A DNA stretch of 5,206 bases, taken from positions 1 to 5,206 of the forward strand of contig JAQCBM010000160.1 of the NCBI GenBank assembly GCA_027729865.1, written 5' to 3'. The stretch comes from Actinomycetota bacterium. Its GTDB lineage: Bacteria; Actinomycetota; Actinomycetes; S36-B12. The notes beneath the pieces were generated by a model. The model was not told the DNA's origin. It ran no database searches and was given only the letters and a program-made list of their open reading frames with translations. Both the position numbers and the translations under genes were made by a program. Each line of letters opens with the position of its first letter. Position 1 is the stretch's first letter. Positions 1-5,206 of this stretch are shown here, one piece after another.

Positions 1-429
1 GCACACGCCTACCGGCTCGTACTGCACACGTGAAATCGTCGTCGGATTCCCCGTGTCGATGACCCGACCCGACTCCTTCGGGATCAACCCCGCGAAGTAG
101 CGAAAACACGAAACGACGTCGGCTACGTCGTAACGCGACTCGACGAGGCGCTTGCCCGTGTCGGCTGACTCCGCCTGCGCAACTGTCTCGGCTTCGACTT
201 CGAGTCGGTCAGCAACCGCATGGAGGATCCGAGATCTGTCCCAGGCTGAGGTATCGCGCCAGTTGGAGGAGTCGAATGCGCGACGGGCAGCCTCAATCGC
301 CCGAATCGTGTCGGTTGCGTCGGCCTCAGGTACGTCGCCCACCACTGTGCCGTCGGCTGGACAGGTGATAGTCCTGGTAGCTCCGCTTGATGCTGGACCC
401 CAGCGTCCGTCGATGAGAAGTCCCCTCAC
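1..429 (-). CDS. betB: Betaine-aldehyde-dehydrogenase-like NAD(P)-dependent aldehyde dehydrogenase, N-terminal part
   Basis: The minus-strand frame from 429 to the window edge encodes 143 residues of an aldehyde dehydrogenase and stays open at position 1, so the gene is cut by the window. The N-terminus LLIDGRW (residues 4-10) is the family's usual opening. AWDRSRILHAVADRL (63-77), DTGKR (90-94) and FRYFAGLIP (109-117) match the N-terminal cofactor-domain region of betaine aldehyde dehydrogenases. The catalytic Cys and Glu lie beyond the window, so activity cannot be judged. The start is GTG at 427-429: no ATG, GTG or TTG lies between it and the upstream in-frame stop (499-501), and GGAAG (436-440) sits 6 bases before it. 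It follows the GMC flavoprotein gene by 69 bases with no terminator. The likely role is betaine aldehyde to glycine betaine. The ALDH family call is firm. The substrate rests on similarity and the betA-like neighbour; another amino-aldehyde is possible. Confidence 0.85.
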   Translation of the reverse strand, partial: MRGLLIDGRWGPASSGATRTITCPADGTVVGDVPEADATDTIRAIEAARRAFDSSNWRDTSAWDRSRILHAVADRLEVEAETVAQAESADTGKRLVESRYDVADVVSCFRYFAGLIPKESGRVIDTGNPTTISRVQYEPVGVC

Positions 430-435
430 GCCGCG

Positions 436-448
436 CTTCCGTCCTTCC
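436..448 (-). promoter_or_regulatory. Ribosome binding site for the aldehyde dehydrogenase GTG start
   Basis: On the minus strand GGAAGGA (442-448) and GGAAG (436-440) precede the GTG at 427-429 by 12 and 6 bases. This purine-rich stretch supports the GTG as the start, since the frame offers no other initiation codon after the preceding stop. Confidence 0.55.
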
Positions 449-498
449 CCCGTGTATCTGGCGGGCGGTTCTCCTGAGTGGCGATCAGGCCGAGCCCA

Positions 499-2157
499 CT
501 ATTTCGGTACGTGGTCGCGGTGACGATAGAACGGAACGGGCTCCGGTGGGAGCGGTTTTACCCCAATGATGCGATCTGCTGCCTTTTCCGCAATCATCAT
601 CGTGGGTGCATAAATGTTCGCATTCGTGACTTCCGGCATCACGGACGCATCCACCACCCGAAGTCCGTCGATGCCGTGCACGCGCAGGGATTCCGGATCC
701 ACAACAGCCATCTCGTCCAGGCCCATCTTGCATGTGCAGGAGGGGTGATACGCGGTTTCCCCGTCTTTGCGAACCCAGTCGAGGATCTCCTCACTTGAGC
801 TCACCGAAGGTCCAGGGGAGATTTCTCCTCCGCTGTAGGGAGCGAATGCCGATTGCCCGAGGATGTCCCTGGCGACATGTACGGCTTCCACCCATTCACG
901 CTTGTCTTGTTCGGTGGACAGGTAGTTGTAACGCATAGCGGGAGGCTTCGTGGGGTCGGATGCGGTTATCCGAACACTTCCGCGCGCATCCGAATACATC
1001 GGGCCGATGTGCACCTGGTAACCGTGACCCCCTTCGGGCGCGGTGCCGTCGTACCGAACTGCGATCGGCAGGAAATGGAACATCAGATTCGGGTAATCGA
1101 CGTCGTCGTTACTGCGCGCGAAACCGCCTCCCTCGAAGTGGTTGGACGCCCCAGGTCCGGTTCGTCCGAATAGCCACGCAGCACCGATGAACGGCCGGCG
1201 CCAGAACTGCAAGTTGGGGTTCAGCGAAACCGGCTGGACACTCGCGTGCTGGACATACACCTCAAGATGGTCCTGGAGGTTCTCTCCGACCCCGGGCAGA
1301 TGATGAACGGGCTCGACCCCCACGCTGCGTAAGTGCTCTGCATTACCGATGCCCGAAAGTTGCAGGAGCTGCGGAGAGTTGATGGCGCCACCGCTAAGGA
1401 TTACTTCACCCGCATTAATGGTCCGCAAGCGACCGCGCCGGTCACGCACCTCCACGCCCGTTGCGCGGGTTCCATTCATCACGACGCGGGTTACGAGGGA
1501 GCGTGTGCGGATCGTCAAATTACGACGACGACGTACCGGGTTCAGGTAAGCCTTCGAGGCGTTGACCCGGCGACCGTTCTTGATGCTGCCGTCGAAAGCC
1601 GCGAAGCCTTCCTGCTTGTAGCCGTTGACGTCGGCGGTGAGTGGGTATCCGGCTTGTTGCACAGCCTCGAAGAACGCACTGAAGAGCGGGTTCCTCACCT
1701 GCCCGCGTTCCAAGTGCAAGGGGCCCGAGTTTCCGCGCCATTCGTCGGCCCCGGCCGTGCAGGTCTCCATCTTCTTGAAGTAGGGAAGGCAGTGGGCGTA
1801 GTCCCACGACTCCATCCCCGGCTTACTCGCCCACTTCTCGTAGTCCATGGGATTTCCGCGCTGGAAAATCATGCCGTTGATGCTGCTCGATCCACCGAGA
1901 ACCTTGCCGCGGCCGGTATTGACGCGTCGCCCGTTCATCCCTGGCTCAGGTTCGCTGACGTACATCCAGTCGTACCGCGGATTCCCAATGGGAAACGTCA
2001 GGGCCGCGGGCATGTGGATGTACACGTCCCACCAGTAATCGCGACGCCCTGCCTCAAGAAGCAGCACCGTTCGCGATTCATCTGCGGACAGACGATTGGC
2101 AAGTGCCGATCCCGCAGAACCGCCGCCGACGATCACATAGTCGAAGGATTCCTTCAT
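499..2157 (-). CDS. betA: GMC-family FAD oxidoreductase, choline-dehydrogenase-like (BetA-type)
   Basis: The 552-residue protein has the usual BetA length. It shows the N-terminal FAD dinucleotide motif YVIVGGGSAG (7-16) with the ribose-binding Glu in LLLEAG (32-37), the first GMC signature GRGKVLGGSSSINGM (82-96), and the second, GAINSPQLLQLSGIG (257-271). Stretches such as ENLQDHLEVYVQ (292-303) and GPGASNHFEGGGF (334-346) closely resemble E. coli BetA as I recall it. His471 in YHPSCTCKMG and Asn514 in NANIYAPTMMI fit the catalytic His-Asn pair. The second Asn common in NxNAP is Tyr516 here. Expected reaction: choline to betaine aldehyde, passing electrons to the respiratory chain, probably at the membrane. 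The ATG lies 9 bases after the mttB-like stop with no Shine-Dalgarno sequence (bases before it read CTCCACCT), so translation may be coupled. It ends in TAG. Another alcohol substrate is possible. Confidence 0.92.
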   Translation of the reverse strand: MKESFDYVIVGGGSAGSALANRLSADESRTVLLLEAGRRDYWWDVYIHMPAALTFPIGNPRYDWMYVSEPEPGMNGRRVNTGRGKVLGGSSSINGMIFQRGNPMDYEKWASKPGMESWDYAHCLPYFKKMETCTAGADEWRGNSGPLHLERGQVRNPLFSAFFEAVQQAGYPLTADVNGYKQEGFAAFDGSIKNGRRVNASKAYLNPVRRRRNLTIRTRSLVTRVVMNGTRATGVEVRDRRGRLRTINAGEVILSGGAINSPQLLQLSGIGNAEHLRSVGVEPVHHLPGVGENLQDHLEVYVQHASVQPVSLNPNLQFWRRPFIGAAWLFGRTGPGASNHFEGGGFARSNDDVDYPNLMFHFLPIAVRYDGTAPEGGHGYQVHIGPMYSDARGSVRITASDPTKPPAMRYNYLSTEQDKREWVEAVHVARDILGQSAFAPYSGGEISPGPSVSSSEEILDWVRKDGETAYHPSCTCKMGLDEMAVVDPESLRVHGIDGLRVVDASVMPEVTNANIYAPTMMIAEKAADRIIGVKPLPPEPVPFYRHRDHVPK

Positions 2158-2166
2158 AGGTGGAGA

Positions 2167-3606
2167 TTAATCGCCGAGTTCGGTGCGTCGCCGGGAAATG
2201 AAATCCTGCAGCTCCTGCTTGAGTGCGTCGTCCATCGCCGGTTCTTCGTACGCAGCGAGCTTCTCTTCCGCAATCTCACCAGCTCGAGTTGCGGTGTCCT
2301 TTGATCCGTTCCGCGTCCAACGCTCGAAGTTGTCTGAACTCGATAGGAAGGGGCGGTAGAAGCAATCCCGGAAGCGTTCCATCGTGTGCATCGCACCCAG
2401 GAAGTGCCCTCCGTGGCCAATCTCCTGATGGGCATCGAATGCCATCGACCCTTCGTCGATCTCCAGCGGCGTGAACTCGTGCTGCAGCATCTCAAGGAGT
2501 TGCACATCGATCACGTACTTCTCGATGCTGGACACCAGGCCACCTTCGAGCCAGCCGGCAGCGTGCATCACGAAATTCGTTCCGGACAGGAACGTGGGCA
2601 TCAGAGTCATCAGAGCTTCGTAGCCTGCTTGGGCGTCGGGAAGTTGAGATGAGTTCAGACCGCCGCCGCCACGGAACGGCAACTTGAAGTGTCGAGCAAT
2701 TTGCCCGGTTGCCAGAAGGCCGATGCCTGACTCGGGTGTTCCGAATTGGGGCGATCCAGATTGCATGTCGATGTTGGACAAGAACGAGCCGAACACAACG
2801 GGTGCTCCTGGGCGAACGAGTTGTGTCAGTGCGATGCCGGACAGCGCCTCGGCCATCTGTTGTGCGAGCGCTGCTGGGATGGTGACCGGTGACATTGCAC
2901 CCATGAGAAGGAATGGGGTGACGATCACCGGTTGCTTCGCCTCGGCGTACACGAAGAGTGAATCGAGCATGCGATCGTCCCAGCGCAATGGTGAATTGCA
3001 GTTGACGAGCGAGATGCAAAACGGCTTCTCCTCGATGGACTCGCGGCTGCCAAAGACCATCTCGCCCATCGTCACGGTGTCCTGTGCCCGCTCGGCGCTC
3101 ACCACGTTGCCCATGATGATCTTGTCGGTGAGGGTGAGAGCCCGGTAGACCATGTCCAGGTGGCGTGAGTCCAGCGGAGCGTCGTTGGGCTCCACGACCA
3201 CGCCGCCCACGCTGTCCATCACGTTGAACGACTGGGCGAGCTTGGCGAAGTCCTCGAAGTCGGCCAGCGTTCCGTCTCGCCGCTCGTCTCCCCGTCGGAA
3301 GAACGGTGGGCCATACACGCTCGAGAAGACCATGGCGTCGCCACCGATATGGACGTCGTGATCGTGGTTACGGGCCTGCATGTCGAACTCCGAGGGCGCC
3401 TTCGCGACGTGCTCGAGGATGAACTCCGGGTCCAAGAAGACGGTCTCGCCATCCACTTTCTGGCCGTGTGCCTTGAAGATTTCCACCGCTTCGGGCTTGG
3501 CGAACTGGACGCCGATTTCCGTCACGATGCGCCGCCAGCCCTTATCCAAGGTGGCAAGCGCATCCTGCGAGAGGATCTCGTAGCGGGGCATCGAGTTGCG
3601 GAACAT
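2167..3606 (-). CDS. MttB-family corrinoid-dependent methyltransferase without pyrrolysine (glycine-betaine methyltransferase-like)
   Basis: This 479-residue protein resembles the trimethylamine methyltransferase (MttB) family, whose TIM-barrel members transfer a methyl group from a methylated amine to a partner corrinoid protein. Supporting stretches are GVQF (32-35), YGPPFF (98-103), TLTDKIIMGNV (158-168), GSPQFGTPESGIG (284-296), GGGGLNSSQLPDAQAGYE (313-330), AAGWLEGGLVSS (349-360) and IGHGGHFLGAMHT (396-408). The frame has no internal TAG and ends at TAA, so it belongs to the non-pyrrolysine branch, which includes the glycine betaine enzyme MtgB of Desulfitobacterium and other quaternary-amine demethylases. 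The ATG at 3604-3606 follows AGGAG by 4 bases; Met6 is an alternative. It heads the leftward operon with betA- and betB-like genes, while its likely partner corrinoid protein is in the divergent operon. Glycine betaine is the best guess from context. Carnitine, proline betaine or another quaternary amine cannot be excluded. Confidence 0.88.
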   Translation of the reverse strand: MFRNSMPRYEILSQDALATLDKGWRRIVTEIGVQFAKPEAVEIFKAHGQKVDGETVFLDPEFILEHVAKAPSEFDMQARNHDHDVHIGGDAMVFSSVYGPPFFRRGDERRDGTLADFEDFAKLAQSFNVMDSVGGVVVEPNDAPLDSRHLDMVYRALTLTDKIIMGNVVSAERAQDTVTMGEMVFGSRESIEEKPFCISLVNCNSPLRWDDRMLDSLFVYAEAKQPVIVTPFLLMGAMSPVTIPAALAQQMAEALSGIALTQLVRPGAPVVFGSFLSNIDMQSGSPQFGTPESGIGLLATGQIARHFKLPFRGGGGLNSSQLPDAQAGYEALMTLMPTFLSGTNFVMHAAGWLEGGLVSSIEKYVIDVQLLEMLQHEFTPLEIDEGSMAFDAHQEIGHGGHFLGAMHTMERFRDCFYRPFLSSSDNFERWTRNGSKDTATRAGEIAEEKLAAYEEPAMDDALKQELQDFISRRRTELGD

Positions 3607-3610
3607 GGCT

Positions 3611-3615
3611 CTCCT
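3611..3615 (-). promoter_or_regulatory. Shine-Dalgarno sequence of the mttB-like gene
   Basis: The minus strand reads AGGAG, then AGCC, then ATG at 3604-3606. The 4-base spacing is slightly short, but the alternative Met6 codon would be 19 bases away, so this motif favours the first ATG. Confidence 0.7.
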
Positions 3616-3634
3616 ATCAGTTGAGCAGTAACCC

Positions 3635-3664
3635 TTGACGAGAAATCGGTGGGCTACCTACACT
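3635..3664 (+). promoter_or_regulatory. Predicted housekeeping-sigma promoter for iclR and the corrinoid gene
   Basis: TTGACG (3635-3640) and TACACT (3659-3664) are separated by 18 bases, a good -35/-10 pair for the main sigma factor. Transcription would start near 3671, which is the first base of the inverted repeat at 3671-3688. A bound regulator would therefore occupy the start site, as expected for autorepression. The prediction rests on motif match and position only. Confidence 0.5.
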
Positions 3665-3670
3665 CCAAAC

Positions 3671-3688
3671 GTGGAACAAGGGTTCCAC
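3671..3688. promoter_or_regulatory. Perfect inverted repeat, probable IclR-family operator
   Basis: The sequence is GTGGAAC, spacer AAGG, GTTCCAC: two perfect 7-base arms separated by 4 bases. IclR-family regulators often bind short palindromes with GGAA/TTCC-type half-sites, and an iclR gene begins 58 bases downstream. The repeat lies between the divergent operons, directly at the predicted iclR transcription start. A weaker GGAA-N5-TTCC arrangement occurs at 3704-3716 and might be an auxiliary site, though four-base arms are easily found by chance. Confidence 0.7.
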
Positions 3689-3728
3689 AATATGGACCCT
3701 CACGGAAGCCCTTTCCCCGGGTTTTTTT
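3687..3728 (-). promoter_or_regulatory. Tentative mttB-operon promoter region with upstream A-tract
   Basis: On the minus strand TATTGT (3687-3692) could be a -10 element. No recognisable -35 hexamer lies at the right distance. A run of seven A (3722-3728 read on the minus strand) would fall at about -42 to -48 from a start near 3680, where an UP-like element would be expected. The operator overlaps this -10 and start site. The leader to the mttB ATG would be about 74 bases. This is a weak prediction. Confidence 0.22.
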
Positions 3729-3732
3729 CGAA

Positions 3733-3739
3733 AGGCAGG
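3733..3739 (+). promoter_or_regulatory. Ribosome binding site of iclR, decides the start
   Basis: AGGCAGG lies 6 bases before the ATG at 3746-3748. It supports this start over the earlier in-frame TTG at 3635, which is part of the predicted -35 element, and the ATG at 3692, which sits 3 bases after the operator. Confidence 0.5.
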
Positions 3740-3745
3740 CCCGTC

Positions 3746-4555
3746 ATGGCTGCAGCGTCCGGCACGCAGGCGGTGGACCGCGCTGCCGGCTTGCTGTTGT
3801 TCGTGTTGGAGGCCCCGCAACCCCCCACGTTCGGAGAACTCCAGGAGTCAAGCGGTCTGGCCAAAAGCACGCTGTCTCGGCTTCTGTCGAGTCTGGAACG
3901 GCACGAGCTGATTTTCCGCTCGGATGATGGCACGGTGCGCCCGGGCGGAGCCCTGACCCGCTTCGCCCACTCGCGTCGTCCTACGGACGAATTGATCGAG
4001 GTCACCCGCCCGTTCATGGTCGAATTGAGCGAGGCAACAGGGGAAACAATCAACCTGGCGGTCTTGGACAGCACCGAGGTCGAGCAGATCAGTCAGATCG
4101 ACTGCACGTACTTGATCGGCGGGGTGAAGTCGGGTGATCTCAAGGTCCCCCTGCACGCTTCGGCCCTCGGAAAAGTCTTCTTGGCGTACGGGGCCGACCT
4201 TCCTCCTGGCCGGCTCCGCAAGATCAGTACCCGGACCATCACTTCACGCGACCGGCTGCGCGAGGATCTCGAGCGTGTTCGCGAGCGAGGCTGGGCGCTC
4301 GCCGACTCCGAACTCGAACCCGGTTTGATCGCAGTGGCTGCACCGGTGTTCTCCGCGGGCGGAGATGTTGTTGCGGCGATATCTATCTCGGGGCCAACTT
4401 TGCGCATGACTCGGGAGGTCGCCCACAGCTACGCAGAGTTGCTCGTCGAGCAAGCAGGCAAGGCATCGGCGTTATTGGGCTTCGAAGGATCGACCAGTGA
4501 AGAAGCGGGGAACACAACCGTTGTTCCTACAGGAGGAAGGGTGGGTGCGGCATGA
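3746..4555 (+). CDS. IclR-family transcriptional regulator
   Basis: From the ATG at 3746 the protein is 269 residues, near the usual IclR size. It opens with TQAVDRAAGLLLFVLE (7-22), the first helix of the IclR winged helix-turn-helix. The recognition region is FGELQESSGLAKSTLSRLL (29-47), continuing to about residue 60. The C-terminal effector domain shows PLHASALGKVFLAYG (135-149) and GWALADSELEPGLIAVAAPV (182-201), its two most conserved blocks. A Gly/Thr-rich tail after about 247 has no recognisable function, and its DNA carries the ribosome binding site of the next gene. The gene overlaps the corrinoid gene at ATGA (4552-4555). It probably binds the inverted repeat at 3671-3688, controlling itself and the divergent mttB-betA-betB operon. 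The effector is unknown; a quaternary amine from this pathway, such as choline or glycine betaine, is a reasonable guess. IclR proteins can repress or activate. Confidence 0.93.
   Translation: MAAASGTQAVDRAAGLLLFVLEAPQPPTFGELQESSGLAKSTLSRLLSSLERHELIFRSDDGTVRPGGALTRFAHSRRPTDELIEVTRPFMVELSEATGETINLAVLDSTEVEQISQIDCTYLIGGVKSGDLKVPLHASALGKVFLAYGADLPPGRLRKISTRTITSRDRLREDLERVRERGWALADSELEPGLIAVAAPVFSAGGDVVAAISISGPTLRMTREVAHSYAELLVEQAGKASALLGFEGSTSEEAGNTTVVPTGGRVGAA
4531..4541 (+). promoter_or_regulatory. Ribosome binding site of the corrinoid gene inside the iclR 3' end
   Basis: AGGAGG (4531-4536) runs into GGAAGGG (4535-4541). The strong core lies 15 bases before the ATG at 4552, rather far, while the AAGGG part lies 10 bases away. 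It is embedded in the last codons of iclR, which fits translational coupling at the ATGA overlap. Confidence 0.5.
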
Positions 4556-5206
4556 CTCCCGACGACGTATTGAAGGCGTTGTACGACGAAACGATGGTGG
4601 GCAACGCTCCCGCGGTTCTCGAGCACACGAATGCGGGCCTGGAACTCGGTATGTCGCCGGACACCATCTTGTTCGACGCACTCATCCCTGCGCTGGAAGA
4701 AGTGGGAGCGCGCTTTGAGCGGGGTGACTTCTTCGTCCCGGAGATGCTCATCGCGGGCAAAGCGATGTCGGGCGCACTCGATGTGCTGCGTCCTTTGCTG
4801 GCACAGACCGGAGCGGAGACAGTAGGCACCTTCTTGATGGGCACCGTGAAGGGTGACGTTCACGACATTGGCAAGAACCTCGTAAACATCATGCTCGAGG
4901 GTGCTGGCTTCCACGTGATCGATATCGGCGTCCAGGTTCCGCCGGAGAAGTTCATTGAGGCGATTCAAGAGCACAAGCCCGACATCGTCGGCATGAGTGC
5001 CTTCTTGACCACAACGATGCCGATGTTCAAGGTGAACATCAACGCGATCGAGAAGGCAGGTTTGCGCGACGACGTCATCATCATGGTCGGCGGTGCGCCG
5101 GTGACCCAGGAATACGCGGATGTTTCGGGAGCCGATGGTTACGCAGCAGATGCGGCTACTGCAGTTCGGCGAGCTAAGGAACTCATGGCCGTGCGGTCTG
5201 GGGCTT
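4552..5206 (+). CDS. Methyltransferase-cognate corrinoid protein (MtgC/MtbC-like), 3' end outside the window
   Basis: The frame from ATG 4552 is open to the window end, giving 218 residues, about the full length of this family, so the stop should follow shortly. Residues 1-85 form the helical B12-binding cap domain, with ALIPALEEVGARFERGDFF (43-61) and VPEMLIAGKAM (62-72). Residues 90-215 form the Rossmann-like cobalamin domain. GDVHDIGKNLV (101-111) contains DxHxxG with His104 as the lower axial cobalt ligand (base-off/His-on). GMSAFLTTTMPMF (147-159) and MVGGAPVT (178-185) are the other corrin-contacting blocks. Such proteins accept a methyl group from an MttB/MtmB/MtbB-type enzyme on Co(I) and hand it to tetrahydrofolate or coenzyme M. 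Here the partner is most likely the divergent MttB-like enzyme. It overlaps iclR by 4 bases. A stand-alone methionine-synthase fragment is unlikely given the length and domain order. Confidence 0.92.
   Translation, partial: MTPDDVLKALYDETMVGNAPAVLEHTNAGLELGMSPDTILFDALIPALEEVGARFERGDFFVPEMLIAGKAMSGALDVLRPLLAQTGAETVGTFLMGTVKGDVHDIGKNLVNIMLEGAGFHVIDIGVQVPPEKFIEAIQEHKPDIVGMSAFLTTTMPMFKVNINAIEKAGLRDDVIIMVGGAPVTQEYADVSGADGYAADAATAVRRAKELMAVRSGA

Noticed and set aside
473..489. A 5-base inverted repeat (CCTGA / TCAGG) just after the betA stop, as a terminator
   Set aside because: The stem is short and no T-run follows on the minus strand. The aldehyde dehydrogenase gene follows directly, so an operon is more likely.
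152..523. A 123-codon plus-strand open frame at the left end
   Set aside because: It is antisense to the aldehyde dehydrogenase, whose translation shows clear family motifs; the plus-strand product is low-complexity Ser/Ala/Arg-rich.
1333..2304. A 323-codon plus-strand open frame opposite the GMC flavoprotein gene
   Set aside because: It lies antisense to a well-supported BetA-like gene, shows no domain I recognise, and runs past the start of that gene into the end of mttB. It is a GC-driven shadow frame.
3704..3728. The T7 run after a small GGAA/TTCC repeat, as an intrinsic terminator or attenuator in the iclR leader
   Set aside because: There is no convincing GC-rich stem directly before the T-run; only three or four base pairs can form.
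3635..3745. Earlier in-frame starts for iclR: TTG at 3635 and ATG at 3692
   Set aside because: The TTG is part of the predicted -35 element, and both starts would place the operator inside or against the coding region. They add an N-terminal extension unusual for the family, while ATG 3746 has a ribosome binding site.
3607..3745. A cobalamin riboswitch in front of the corrinoid system
   Set aside because: The intergenic region is only 139 bases and largely taken up by promoter, operator and ribosome binding sites. I see no B12-box-like conserved element.
4429..4974. A 181-codon minus-strand open frame
   Set aside because: It is antisense to the iclR 3' end and the corrinoid gene, both strongly supported by conserved motifs. 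No protein family is recognisable in it.

Overview
The window looks like chromosomal DNA of a moderately high-GC bacterium, roughly 60 % GC by eye. The protein style (IclR regulator, actinobacterial-looking BetA and BetB relatives, GTG start, compact operons) suggests an aerobic actinobacterium, perhaps Rhodococcus- or Arthrobacter-like. This placement is an inference and is not certain. No mobile element, RNA gene or CRISPR array is visible.

Layout. Two operons diverge from a short intergenic region at 3607-3745. Leftward (minus strand) run a 479-residue MttB-family corrinoid-dependent methyltransferase without pyrrolysine (2167-3606), a choline-dehydrogenase-like GMC flavoprotein (499-2157), and the first 143 residues of a betaine-aldehyde-dehydrogenase-like enzyme that leaves the window at position 1. 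Rightward (plus strand) run an IclR-family regulator (3746-4555) and, overlapping it by 4 bases, a methyltransferase-cognate corrinoid protein (4552 to the window end, 218 codons seen, no stop reached).

The intergenic region holds a perfect 7-4-7 inverted repeat, GTGGAAC-aagg-GTTCCAC (3671-3688), of the GGAAC/GTTCC kind bound by IclR proteins. It lies at the predicted start of the iclR transcript and close to a possible mttB promoter, so one operator may control both arms.

How the genes fit together (inference). The flavoprotein would oxidise choline to betaine aldehyde and the dehydrogenase would oxidise that to glycine betaine. The MttB-like enzyme would then move one N-methyl group from glycine betaine, or a related quaternary amine, to the corrinoid protein, leaving dimethylglycine and feeding C1 metabolism. 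The methyl-corrinoid:tetrahydrofolate methyltransferase and the reductive activator that such a system needs are not in the window and would be expected nearby. The most interesting point is this pairing of oxidative choline catabolism with corrinoid demethylation, known mainly from anaerobes, under an IclR regulator.
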